Source: Pedobacter mendelii
GTDB taxonomy: Bacteria; Bacteroidota; Bacteroidia; Sphingobacteriales; Sphingobacteriaceae
Length of the DNA stretch: 64,000 bases
Direction: 5' to 3'
Assembly (NCBI RefSeq): GCF_014635725.1
Contig: NZ_BMDJ01000004.1
Span: forward strand, 372,001-436,000
The position numbers and the translations under genes were made by a program. The notes beneath the pieces are model-generated. The model did no database searches. It worked only from the letters and a program-made list of their open reading frames with translations, and was not told the DNA's origin. Below, piece by piece: positions 19,114 through 27,720 of the stretch. How positions within the stretch are numbered: the stretch's first letter is position 1; every line of letters begins with the position of its first letter.

Positions 19114-19162
19114 TAATAAAAAACCTTTCATTAAAATTAATTAATAAAAGGTTTTATTATGT
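19114..19162. terminator. Bidirectional terminator
   Basis: ATAAAAAACCTTT pairs with AAAGGTTTTATTAT through an AT-rich loop, with T-rich tails on both strands. It separates the permease gene from the converging aminotransferase gene. Confidence 0.75.
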
Positions 19163-19176
19163 ATTTCAGTAATTTA

Positions 19177-20373
19177 TTAGCTTAATTTGCCTAATGCCTC
19201 TTTTATTCGTCTCAAAGCTTCAACTAAACTCTCATCTGATGCAGCGTAAGATAAACGGATATAGTTGTTGTTACCAAAAGAATCGCCGCCAACTGTAGCA
19301 ACATGTCCAACATTTAAAAGATAAAGCGCTAAATCAGACGAATCTTTAATCACATTTCCATCTGCATCTTTTTTTCCAAAAAATGAACTGATTTCAGGGA
19401 AGAAATAAAAAGCACCATCAGGAAGATTTGTTTTCATACCTGGAATTTCATTTAAAAGATTGTAAACCAATTCTCTACGGCGCAAAAATGCTTCTTTCAT
19501 TTCTAAAACGCTTTCCAAACCTTGCTCATAAGCAACAATTCCTGCTCTTTGCGCAATAGAACAAGTTCCTGATGTTGTTTGGCCTTGTAATTTATCATTT
19601 GCTGCCGCAATTTCTTTGTTTGCAGCAATGTAGCCTAATCTCCAACCTGTCATTGCAAACGCTTTAGAAAAACCATTTACCACAATTACCCGGTCTTTAA
19701 TGCTTTCAAATTGAGCAATAGATTCATGTTTATCAACAAAATTAATATGCTCATAAATTTCATCAGAAAGGATATAAATATTTGGATGTTTCTCAAAAAC
19801 CTCTACCAAGGCAGCCAATTCATCTTTGCTATAAACAGATCCTGTTGGATTACACGGCGATGAAAACATAAACAATTTTGATTTCGGCGTTATTGCAGCT
19901 TCTAATTGTTCTGGAGTAATTTTAAAATTGCTTTCGATATCTGTATCAATAAAAACAGATTTACCTTCTGCTAAAACCACCATTTCCGAGTATGAAACCC
20001 AATATGGTGTTGGAATTATAACTTCATCATCAGGATCTATAAGGGTTAAAATTACGTTCGATAAAGATTGTTTTGCTCCCGTAGAAACTACGATCTGAGA
20101 AATATCATAGTCTAGATTATTTTCTGTTTTGAGTTTATTAACGATGGCTTGACGTAAGTCAGGATATCCTGGAACAGGAGAGTAACGTGTAAAATTATCA
20201 TCTAATGCTTTTTTTGCTGCATCTTTTACATGTTGTGGAGTATTAAAATCCGGTTCACCTACGCTTAAACTTATAATATTTATCCCTTTAGATGCCAATT
20301 CACGACCAAGTTTGGTCATTTTAAGGGTTGCAGATTCTGATAGATTGTTGATTCTTTTAGATAAGGTGTTCAT
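19177..20373 (-). CDS. PLP-dependent class I aminotransferase (aspartate aminotransferase-like)
   Basis: 398 residues of fold type I. Features are SLSVGEPDFNTPQHV near the start, ARYSPVPGYPDLRQAI-like TRYSPVPGYPDLRQAI, FSSPCNPTGSVYS, LSDEIYEHI and the PLP lysine in VNGFSKAFAMTGWRLGY. These fit the subgroup Ib aspartate/prephenate aminotransferases. It diverges from the CDF transporter gene over a 54-base gap, which must hold both promoters. Confidence 0.92.
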   Translation of the reverse strand: MNTLSKRINNLSESATLKMTKLGRELASKGINIISLSVGEPDFNTPQHVKDAAKKALDDNFTRYSPVPGYPDLRQAIVNKLKTENNLDYDISQIVVSTGAKQSLSNVILTLIDPDDEVIIPTPYWVSYSEMVVLAEGKSVFIDTDIESNFKITPEQLEAAITPKSKLFMFSSPCNPTGSVYSKDELAALVEVFEKHPNIYILSDEIYEHINFVDKHESIAQFESIKDRVIVVNGFSKAFAMTGWRLGYIAANKEIAAANDKLQGQTTSGTCSIAQRAGIVAYEQGLESVLEMKEAFLRRRELVYNLLNEIPGMKTNLPDGAFYFFPEISSFFGKKDADGNVIKDSSDLALYLLNVGHVATVGGDSFGNNNYIRLSYAASDESLVEALRRIKEALGKLS

Positions 20374-20427
20374 GGTTAATTACTTTGAACGCAAATATAT
20401 AAACCAAATATTATTCTGCACTAAAAA

Positions 20428-21474
20428 ATGCATAGTTTTTATCATTTAATTTATGCTAATAAGCGTATTTTTGAAAAAAATATCTTTGTGACAGTTAAAA
20501 AGCGAGCAATAGTAATTTCATTAGTGGTAAGTGTTGTTTTAATGCTTGCAAAATTTGTAGCATACTTTATAACTGGTTCTAATGCTATTTTAACTGATGC
20601 CGCAGAAAGTATTGTTAATGTAATTGCAGGAAGTTTTGCCTTTTACAGCATATATCTTAGTACGCAGCCAAGAGATGAAAATCATCCTTACGGCCACGGG
20701 AAAGTAGAATTCTTTTCGGCATTTGTAGAAGGTATTCTTATTTTGATTGCCGGTGTTATCATCATTTTTAAATCTTCTTATAATTTAATTTACCCCCACG
20801 CGGTTGGTCAATTGTTAGAAGGTACTTTAATTATTGGGATAACCGGACTTATCAATATGATTGTTGGTTTATACCTTATTAATGTGGGTAGGGAGGAGCA
20901 TTCTGTAACACTTCAGGCGGATGGGAAACATCTTTTAACTGATACTTATACCAGTGCTGCGATAGTTATTGGCTTAATATTAATTCAGCTTACAAATATT
21001 ATTTGGTTTGATAGTTTGTTATCTGTTCTAGTTGGGTTTTACATTATTTATTCCGGTTATAAATTAACCAGAGGTTCTGTTGGTGGTTTAATGGATGAAA
21101 GCGATTTTACCCTAGTTGAGGAGGTTGTTGCTGTTTTACAAAAGAACCGCCATAAGCCATGGATTGATGTTCATAACTTACGTACACAACAATATGGCCC
21201 TGAATTTCATATTGATTGCCACGTAACTTTGCCTTATTATTTTGATTTAACTAAAGTTCATAAAGAAATTTCTCAAATTGATGAATTGATTAATAAAAGT
21301 GGTTTTAGAAAGGCTGAGCTATTTATTCATGCAGATCCTTGTTTACCAGAATGTTGTAACTATTGCCACATGAGCGATTGCCCAGTAAGGTCAGAAGCAT
21401 TTAAAAAGGAGATAGTTTGGACACCAGATATTGTAATCAAAAACAAAAAACATTTCGAAAATGAGTTACTTTAA
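20428..21474 (+). CDS. Cation diffusion facilitator with a cysteine-rich tail
   Basis: Metal/proton antiporter of the CDF family, probably exporting Zn, Fe or Mn. Six hydrophobic segments span about residues 25-220; metal sites are TDAAES in helix 2 and HLLTDTYTS in helix 5; HPYGHGKVEFF is the loop signature. The cytoplasmic domain ends with CLPECCNYCHMSDCPVR, five cysteines and a histidine within 17 residues, which may bind metal. The ATG at 20428 gives 348 residues; a GTG at 20488 would remove 20 residues with no family likeness and may be the true start. The next gene overlaps by 14 bases. Confidence 0.9.
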   Translation: MHSFYHLIYANKRIFEKNIFVTVKKRAIVISLVVSVVLMLAKFVAYFITGSNAILTDAAESIVNVIAGSFAFYSIYLSTQPRDENHPYGHGKVEFFSAFVEGILILIAGVIIIFKSSYNLIYPHAVGQLLEGTLIIGITGLINMIVGLYLINVGREEHSVTLQADGKHLLTDTYTSAAIVIGLILIQLTNIIWFDSLLSVLVGFYIIYSGYKLTRGSVGGLMDESDFTLVEEVVAVLQKNRHKPWIDVHNLRTQQYGPEFHIDCHVTLPYYFDLTKVHKEISQIDELINKSGFRKAELFIHADPCLPECCNYCHMSDCPVRSEAFKKEIVWTPDIVIKNKKHFENELL

Positions 21475-21916
21475 CGTTAGAGTTTACGGTTTGCTCATCA
21501 ATCAGCATAATGAGGTATTGGTAAGCGATGAACAGGAGTATGGCTTTCGCTTTAGTAAATTTCCTGGAGGTGGATTAGAGTTTGGAGAAGGTTTAATTGA
21601 TGGTTTAAAGCGTGAATTTGTTGAAGAATGTAATGCTGATATTGATGTAGTTTCTCACTTTTATACTACGGATTTTTTTGAAAAATCATCATTTAACGAT
21701 AGCCAGGTAATAAGTGTGTATTACTTAGTCAAAGAAAAAGCACCTCTTCAGCTTGCTTTCAAAACTGATGTTTATGATTTCGATGGTGATGGTGAGATTT
21801 TGCAAGCTTTTAGATGGGTAAACATAAATGATTTATCAATCGACAGCATCACCTTTAAAACAGATAAAACTGTTGCCAGGCTTTTAAAAGAAAAATTTGC
21901 CGTTGATGGACAATAA
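21461..21916 (+). CDS. NUDIX hydrolase
   Basis: Hydrolyses a nucleoside diphosphate linked to another group. The Nudix box is complete: GGLEFGEGLIDGLKREFVEE reads G-x5-E-x7-R-E-x2-E-E. 151 residues. The start overlaps the CDF gene by 14 bases, and its end overlaps the CPBP gene by 11, so the four genes from 20428 to 24013 look like one transcript. The substrate cannot be predicted. Confidence 0.9.
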   Translation: MSYFNVRVYGLLINQHNEVLVSDEQEYGFRFSKFPGGGLEFGEGLIDGLKREFVEECNADIDVVSHFYTTDFFEKSSFNDSQVISVYYLVKEKAPLQLAFKTDVYDFDGDGEILQAFRWVNINDLSIDSITFKTDKTVARLLKEKFAVDGQ

Positions 21917-22751
21917 ATTTCTCTATTATCTTAAACCTATTTTGCGGGTTATTATATTTATTATCTTCATTTTTCTTTGGTCAGTTCCGTTTAGTATAAT
22001 TTTTCAGTTCGATATTTTTAAATTTTCGAATAATTTATTAAGTCAGCTTTTTTTTGAATTTGTAGCAATATTGATTGTTATTGGTGCTTTGTTTATGATT
22101 TTTCATATTTATCCAACCAGAAATTTTTCCACGATATTTATAAAAAGGAAAGCATTAATCCCATTTTTAAAAGGAAGTATGATTGGTTTTTTGTTAATTG
22201 GGCTTTGCGCAACAATTATGTATCTGTTAAATTCTGTACAATTTACTGCGACAAGAATACTTCCTTTACATATTGCCGGTTATTTGCTGTTTTTTATTTT
22301 AGTTGGTGTATTTGAAGAATTCACCTTCAGAAGTTTCCCTTTAGTTGTTTTCGCAGAACGCTATCTTGTTCCGGTTACGGTATTAAGTAATGGTATTTTA
22401 TTTAGTTTAATTCATTTTACAAACCCTGGTTTTTCTGCATTGGCAATGACAAATATCACTTTATGTGGCATTTTATTTTCAATTATAACTTTGCAAAAAG
22501 GAAATATCTGGTGGGCGGTAGGTATTCATTTTGCTTGGAACTTTACCCAAGGAAATTTATTAGGATTTAAGGTTAGTGGTTTAGCCCAATCTGGTTTGTT
22601 GGCTGCTAAACCAATTGGTAACCTTATGTTTTCTGGTGGAACATTCGGTATAGAAGGCTCAGCAATTTGTACCATTATTTTAGTAATTTATATCATCTGG
22701 TTATTATTTAAGGAAAAAATAATGCCAGTAAAAGAAATAGAGGCAGTATGA
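21906..22751 (+). CDS. CPBP family intramembrane glutamic protease
   Basis: Membrane protein of 281 residues with about eight hydrophobic segments. The Abi/CPBP motifs are present: VFEEFTFRSF (EExxxR) near residue 140, LIHFTNPG near 175 and HFAWNFTQGNLLG near 210. The family includes Rce1-like CAAX proteases; in bacteria most substrates are unknown. I chose ATG at 21906 rather than the TTG at 21897. It overlaps bioA by 4 bases (ATGA). Confidence 0.9.
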   Translation: MDNKFLYYLKPILRVIIFIIFIFLWSVPFSIIFQFDIFKFSNNLLSQLFFEFVAILIVIGALFMIFHIYPTRNFSTIFIKRKALIPFLKGSMIGFLLIGLCATIMYLLNSVQFTATRILPLHIAGYLLFFILVGVFEEFTFRSFPLVVFAERYLVPVTVLSNGILFSLIHFTNPGFSALAMTNITLCGILFSIITLQKGNIWWAVGIHFAWNFTQGNLLGFKVSGLAQSGLLAAKPIGNLMFSGGTFGIEGSAICTIILVIYIIWLLFKEKIMPVKEIEAV

Positions 22752-24013
22752 GTTTAGTAGAAAGAGATAAAAAAGTAATCTGGCATCCATATACGCAAAT
22801 GAAAAATGCTTTGCCGCACATACCAATTGTTAGAGGCGAAGGCGTTTATGTTTTTGATGATAATGGGAATAAATATATCGATGCTGTTTCTTCATGGTGG
22901 GTAAATATTCATGGTCACGCTCATCCACATATTGCGCAAAAGGTTTCAGAGCAATTAAGTGTTTTAGAGCACGTAATTTTTGCGGGCTTTACGCATGAAC
23001 CAGCTGTTTTGCTTGCTGAAAGACTATTGCCGCTTTTGCCCGGAAAACAAGAAAAGGTATTCTATACCGATAATGGCTCCACAGCAGTTGAAGTTGCACT
23101 AAAAATGTGCCTGCAATATTGGGATAATAAACAAACACCCAAAAACAAAATTCTGGCTTTTAAAAATGCGTACCATGGCGATACATTTGGTGCCATGTCG
23201 GTTAGTGGTCGTAGCATTTTTACCGATGCTTTTAATAGTTTATTATTTGATGTAGAATTTATTGATTTACCCAATGCAGATAATATTGAAAGCATCAAAA
23301 AACAAATATCAGAACTAAAATCGGAAGCTGCCTGTTTCATTTTTGAACCATTAATTTTAGGCTCTGCAGGTATGCTGATGTACGAAGCCAAATATCTTGA
23401 TGAACTGATTTTTACCTGTAAAGCGTCAAATATTTTAACCATTGCCGATGAAGTGATGACAGGTTTTGGTAGAACCGGAACTTATTTTGCCTGCGAAAAA
23501 TTAAAAAATAGACCTGATATATTTTGCTTGAGTAAAGGCTTAACCGGCGGAACGATGCCTTTGGGTGTAACCACTTGTACGAATGAAATTTTCGAAGCTT
23601 TTTTAAGTGATGATAAACTAAAAACGCTTTATCACGGACATTCGTTTACAGCAAATCCTATTGCATGTGTGGCATCTTTAGCAAGTTTAGATATCTTATT
23701 AAAAGATGAAACATTACAGAACATAAAAAGAATAGAGGCGAAGCATGCTGTGTTTTTAAAAGAGATTAAATCGCACAATAAAGTTAAGGCAATTCGCCAA
23801 ACCGGAACAATTATAGCTATTGAATGGGAGACCGGAAATGAAACATCCTATCTAAGCAATCTTCGGAATTTACTATATAACTACTTTTTAGATAAAGGAA
23901 TTATATTGAGACCACTTGGAAATATCATCTATATACTTCCACCATATATAATTAGTAATGAAGATTTAGATTATGTCTATAGTTCAATTAAGAGTGCTTT
24001 GGACGAAGTCTAA
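22748..24013 (+). CDS. bioA: Adenosylmethionine-8-amino-7-oxononanoate aminotransferase
   Basis: Converts KAPA to DAPA in biotin synthesis, using SAM as amino donor. DKKVIWHPYTQMKNALPHIPIVRGEGVYV is the BioA start; IDAVSSWWVNIHGHAHP, FYTDNGSTAVEVALKMC, TIADEVMTGFGRTG and the PLP lysine in CLSKGLTGGTMPLG follow. 421 residues is normal. It is the last gene of the overlapping run. No bioB, bioD or bioF adjoins; the KBL-like gene at 61164 belongs to sphingolipid synthesis instead. Confidence 0.95.
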   Translation: MSLVERDKKVIWHPYTQMKNALPHIPIVRGEGVYVFDDNGNKYIDAVSSWWVNIHGHAHPHIAQKVSEQLSVLEHVIFAGFTHEPAVLLAERLLPLLPGKQEKVFYTDNGSTAVEVALKMCLQYWDNKQTPKNKILAFKNAYHGDTFGAMSVSGRSIFTDAFNSLLFDVEFIDLPNADNIESIKKQISELKSEAACFIFEPLILGSAGMLMYEAKYLDELIFTCKASNILTIADEVMTGFGRTGTYFACEKLKNRPDIFCLSKGLTGGTMPLGVTTCTNEIFEAFLSDDKLKTLYHGHSFTANPIACVASLASLDILLKDETLQNIKRIEAKHAVFLKEIKSHNKVKAIRQTGTIIAIEWETGNETSYLSNLRNLLYNYFLDKGIILRPLGNIIYILPPYIISNEDLDYVYSSIKSALDEV

Positions 24014-24144
24014 GATTATTCTTCAATAAGATATTTTTGATAATAACGATTTCATAACTTGATACAAGTAGTAACATTACACCTGTATCTTAAATGCTAC
24101 CAATTGTCAAGAAAATATGGAAATTTAGCAAAACGCTATCTGAA

Positions 24145-24561
24145 TTAACCTAATGGCATTTTATTTAAATCCATATAAAGAATATTCCATCGTTGTCCGT
24201 CTAAATCAATAAAACCACAGCCGTACATCCAACCATCTTTGTAACCTGGTTGTCCGTATATCGAGCCACCAGCTTCTATAACTTTTTTAGCTATTTCGTC
24301 AACATCTTCTGCACTTTCAGCATCTATAGAAAGTAATACTTCAGCACCTGATGATTTTTCAGAAACTGATGTGCCTGCGAATGATTCATATACAGACTTT
24401 TTGAAAAGCATAATGATTAAGCCATTTTCGCCAACTATAAAAGATGCAGAATCTTCATTCGCACCATATTGGGTGTTGGGAGTGAAGCCTATTTTGGTAA
24501 AAAATTCTTTAGATTTATTTACATCTTCAACTGGTAGATTTATCCAAATTGTTTTTGTCAT
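24145..24561 (-). CDS. VOC family protein (glyoxalase/bleomycin-resistance fold)
   Basis: 138 residues. MTKTIWINLPVEDVNKSKEFFTKIGFTPN is the usual first beta-alpha-beta unit, and the end GYKDGWMYGCGFIDLDGQRWNILYMD is the second. This matches the extradiol dioxygenase/glyoxalase-like subgroup often called PhnB or YdeN-like in annotations. The enzymatic activity cannot be told. It stands alone, 59 bases downstream of the YjbR gene on the same strand. Confidence 0.85.
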   Translation of the reverse strand: MTKTIWINLPVEDVNKSKEFFTKIGFTPNTQYGANEDSASFIVGENGLIIMLFKKSVYESFAGTSVSEKSSGAEVLLSIDAESAEDVDEIAKKVIEAGGSIYGQPGYKDGWMYGCGFIDLDGQRWNILYMDLNKMPLG

Positions 24562-24619
24562 GATATTAATTTTATAAAAGTAAATATAGCCATATCATTA
24601 AATTAAATACGGTTTTTAA

Positions 24620-24958
24620 TCACTTCAAGTATTTTAAAGATAAGCTTTTCGGTGCCACATTACAATATGATAATGTTAATGCATCTTCAATTAATTCTTT
24701 TTTTAACTTATTAAATTCAAAAATTGTCCATCCTTGCTTACCCCATGCACCATTTGCCGGGTATATGTTTTCAGAATCAAAACTGCAAAATACGGATTGA
24801 TCTACAGGTGTAAGCTTTAATGATGCGGCACATTTTGAGCTGTTTAACGTAGCAAAAATCTTTTTATTCACCCTGAATGATATTTTTTCAAAGTGAGGTT
24901 GCTCCGTAGAATCATCAAATGAAAGTGCCAATTCTCTAAATTCTTTAATGGTTAACAT
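24620..24958 (-). CDS. MmcQ/YjbR family protein
   Basis: 112 residues of the small CyaY-like fold family. EQPHFEKISFRVNKKIFATLN matches the conserved first half, and WTIFEFNKLKKELIEDALTLSYCNVAP the C-terminal helix. DNA binding has been proposed for the family but its role is unsettled. It lies 2 bases from the nuclease gene (24961) on the same strand, so the two are cotranscribed. A broken paralogue lies at 52194-52503. Confidence 0.85.
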   Translation of the reverse strand: MLTIKEFRELALSFDDSTEQPHFEKISFRVNKKIFATLNSSKCAASLKLTPVDQSVFCSFDSENIYPANGAWGKQGWTIFEFNKLKKELIEDALTLSYCNVAPKSLSLKYLK

Positions 24959-24960
24959 GG

Positions 24961-26334
24961 CTATAATTTATATAGTTTCTGGGGATGTTGCTCGGCATGA
25001 TTCAAAATCAAATTTAATATGTAGCTATTTGATTGATAAGTAGATAGATTCTCTTTAAACGGTTCGAAACCATCGTCTAAATAGTTTTTATCAGTAAAAT
25101 AGCCCATACCATAAAATTTTCCTTTTTCTACAACAAGACAACTTAACTCTTCATCTTTTCTACCCTCATCAACTAAAGCAAAGCTAGGTTGCATGTTTTG
25201 TATATCCTCAAGTGCTGCGTTTAAACGTTTATTATAAATTGCTACGGTTTCAATCCCACTGCAAGCGCCAAAACATTGTCCGTTTTCATGTGCTGTGCAT
25301 TTGGTAGCAGCCTTTTGTAAATAGCATAGCTTAGCACAAAGTTGATAAGTGTTTATTAAATGGTTTAAAAAATTATATCCTTCAAGAAGGTTATTAAAAC
25401 TTTGTAACGGCTTGTTGTTCGTTTTATGCTTATCAATGGCCAGGCGTAAATAACCATTCTGACCTTCAAATACATACAAATCGTATTTATGTTCGTAGCG
25501 CTTCATAGCCCGGTTATTTTCTGGCCAAAGTCGTTTTATTTCATTGGCTTCTAAAATTAAAGCCATCAATTCTGTACCGCAAACTACATAATCTATGTTG
25601 TATATGTTTTTCAAAAAATCTTGACGCTGTCTGTTTGGTTTATTGCCTGTAAAATGACTTGTAACCCGTTTCTTTAGATCCTTTGCTTTTCCAACATAAA
25701 TAATTTTGCCTTTATTATCTTTAAAATAATAAACCCCGGGTTGATTCGGTAGTCTGGTGACAGCAGCTTTATCCAAATGTGGCGGCAAAACTTGTTCTTT
25801 TGATGTTTTCTTTAGCATTTCAAAAATCACCCCATCTACATCATGTTGTTGTAGCAGATTGAAAAGTAAGCTTGTTGCATCTGCGTCGCCTGCAGCACGG
25901 TGTCTATTTTGAAGAGGAATTTGCAAAGTGCTACATAATTTCCCTAAGCTGTAAGAAACTTTTCCAGGGAAAACCTTTCTGCTCATTCTAACAGTACAAA
26001 GTTTTTTACATTGTAAATCGTATCCTGCAGCTGCTAAATGATATTTTAAAAAGGAATAATCGAAGTTAACATTATGGGCTACAAATACTTTACCATTTAG
26101 TAACTGATAGATTTGCAAAGCAACTTCCGCAAAAGTAGGTGCAGATTTTACCATTTCATTATCAATGCCGGTTAAAGCTGTAATGTAAATAGGAATATTA
26201 ATTTGAGGATTAATTAAAGTGGAATATCGCTCCACAACTTCGTTGCCATCATGAATATTTATGGCAACTTCGGTAATGCCATTCGCCGAAGCATGGCCAC
26301 CGGTGGTTTCTATATCTACAATTGCGTATAACAT
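24961..26334 (-). CDS. DnaQ-like exonuclease fused to a GIY-YIG nuclease domain
   Basis: 457 residues in two enzymatic halves. Residues 1-170 are a DEDD 3'-5' exonuclease like the epsilon subunit: AIVDIETTGG, VFVAHNVNFDYSFL and HRAAGDADATSLLF. From about 195 a UvrC-like GIY-YIG domain follows: LPNQPGVYYFKDNKGKIIYVGKAKDLKKRV. The fusion resembles E. coli Cho-like and mycobacterial repair proteins. A role in DNA repair is likely. A cysteine pair region (CAKLCYLQKAATKC...GQCFGACSG) may bind a metal. Confidence 0.93.
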   Translation of the reverse strand: MLYAIVDIETTGGHASANGITEVAINIHDGNEVVERYSTLINPQINIPIYITALTGIDNEMVKSAPTFAEVALQIYQLLNGKVFVAHNVNFDYSFLKYHLAAAGYDLQCKKLCTVRMSRKVFPGKVSYSLGKLCSTLQIPLQNRHRAAGDADATSLLFNLLQQHDVDGVIFEMLKKTSKEQVLPPHLDKAAVTRLPNQPGVYYFKDNKGKIIYVGKAKDLKKRVTSHFTGNKPNRQRQDFLKNIYNIDYVVCGTELMALILEANEIKRLWPENNRAMKRYEHKYDLYVFEGQNGYLRLAIDKHKTNNKPLQSFNNLLEGYNFLNHLINTYQLCAKLCYLQKAATKCTAHENGQCFGACSGIETVAIYNKRLNAALEDIQNMQPSFALVDEGRKDEELSCLVVEKGKFYGMGYFTDKNYLDDGFEPFKENLSTYQSNSYILNLILNHAEQHPQKLYKL

Positions 26335-26539
26335 TCAATTAATTTGAATACAAATCTATACTAAAATAATTAGTAATGAAAATGTTCTTCACAAAATATT
26401 TATTACCTTAATTTATGTAGATATGGAAATATGTTTTGCTGAATCTTATCATTTCTATTGTTGCTAATAATGATAAACTTTTAATACAAATCAGGAAGAC
26501 TTTTTTGTTTTTTCTAAAACTATTGGTAAACCACTGAAA

Positions 26540-26580
26540 TAAAAAAAGCGACTAACGTATTAACGTAGTCGCCTTTTTTT
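26540..26580 (-). terminator. Rho-independent terminator
   Basis: AAAAAAGCGACTA and TAGTCGCCTTTTTT form a strong stem about 16 bases past the stop of the beta-barrel gene. It lies upstream of the exonuclease gene on the same strand. Confidence 0.9.
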
Positions 26581-26595
26581 ATATGATTTGGATAA

Positions 26596-27225
26596 TTAAA
26601 GCTTACTTAATAATTTACTTAAATTTGGCTTAATACCGATGGAAATTGGAACCGTATTGAAAACCCTGTTTTGAATTTTCGTGAAACCATACATATAACT
26701 CGCTTCAACAAATAAATTTGCGCCACCAATATTATACTCAATTCCGCCACCACCTTCAACAATTCCCATACCGTTATTCTTATTATCCATTGTAACCTGA
26801 AGTGTTTGTGCATTTACTCCTGCTTGAGGAGTTAACACAAAGCCACCCCCACCACCTGCGAATCCATAAAAGGCCCATTTATTAACTATTTTACGATAAC
26901 CCAAAGCAACATTTAATAAATAAGTTGTTGCCCTTCCTTTCTGTAAAGTGTAAGTATAACCTGCATCTGGTGTAATCTGGTTAAATTCAAAAGCATGCAA
27001 ACTAACTTTTGGATATAGAAATAATCCACCATTACCCAAGCCTAAATTTATGCCTAGTGATGTAGAAAATTTTGGCTTTAAATAATCTGCAGTTTCGCCG
27101 ATCGGAAAAGCAAAACCTATTCCACTCATCGAATAAAGTTTATCTGGTCGCCCGGTTTGAGCATTTGCTTGTGTCGCTAATCCTAACATCAGTACGACTA
27201 TCGGAGTAAGTAATTTTAGTTTCAT
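26596..27225 (-). CDS. Predicted outer-membrane beta-barrel protein
   Basis: 209 residues. A signal peptide (MKLKLLTPIVVLMLGLATQANAQ) is followed by alternating glycine-rich strands such as GINLGLGNGGLFLYPKVSLHAF, GYRKIVNKWAFYGFAGGGGGF and GGGIEYNIGGANLFVEASYMYG. This is the pattern of small OmpA/PorT-like barrels. Function unknown. It lies 11 bases downstream of the receiver-domain gene and ends at a strong terminator, so the two form an operon. Confidence 0.7.
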   Translation of the reverse strand: MKLKLLTPIVVLMLGLATQANAQTGRPDKLYSMSGIGFAFPIGETADYLKPKFSTSLGINLGLGNGGLFLYPKVSLHAFEFNQITPDAGYTYTLQKGRATTYLLNVALGYRKIVNKWAFYGFAGGGGGFVLTPQAGVNAQTLQVTMDNKNNGMGIVEGGGGIEYNIGGANLFVEASYMYGFTKIQNRVFNTVPISIGIKPNLSKLLSKL

Positions 27226-27236
27226 ATTTTTTATAT

Positions 27237-27599
27237 CTAATTTAAGGTTAATCTATTCACTTTTTGCAACATCAATGCAATGTTAAATGGCTTTTCTAAA
27301 TAATCATCGGGATGATATTTTTGAGCATTAATATACGTTTCATCATATCTTGCAGATGCCATAATCACAAGTATTTGTTCGGTATCAGGATTAGAGCGCA
27401 ATTGTTTGAATACCGCTCTTCCATCCATTCCGTTTAACATTACATCTAAAATTATTAAATCGGGATTAAATTCTCTAATGGTTTTGAAAATAAATCTTGG
27501 AGATAATAATGGGTAAACAGTGTAATGTTCACCTTCTAATGCAAGCTGAAAAACCTCTAAAATATCTGGGTCATCATCAACAATAAGTATTCTTTTCAA
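27237..27599 (-). CDS. Single-domain response regulator (receiver only)
   Basis: 120 residues of the CheY fold: acidic pocket DDD at residues 8-10, phospho-acceptor Asp52 in LIILDVML, Ser in MASARYDE and Lys in YLEKPFN. There is no output domain. It probably passes phosphate to, or competes for, a partner kinase encoded elsewhere. It is upstream of the beta-barrel gene in one unit. Confidence 0.93.
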   Translation of the reverse strand: MKRILIVDDDPDILEVFQLALEGEHYTVYPLLSPRFIFKTIREFNPDLIILDVMLNGMDGRAVFKQLRSNPDTEQILVIMASARYDETYINAQKYHPDDYLEKPFNIALMLQKVNRLTLN

Positions 27600-27720
27600 A
27601 TTTATTTTCTGTTATTTTATTATTTAATACTGCTAATACAAAATCAGACACATAATGTTTCAGCTTAGCAGTTTTTTTTCTAAATTGTAAACTGATATTT
27701 CTAACCAAATATTTTTTTCC

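Noticed and set aside
20481..20488. TATCTTTG as a promoter -7 box inside the CDF gene
   Set aside because: It has no -33 box at the right distance, and transcription from it would leave no good start before the first membrane helix.
22748..24013. Biotin operon
   Set aside because: Only bioA is present; the KBL-like gene at 61164 is a serine palmitoyltransferase by its motifs and neighbours, not bioF.
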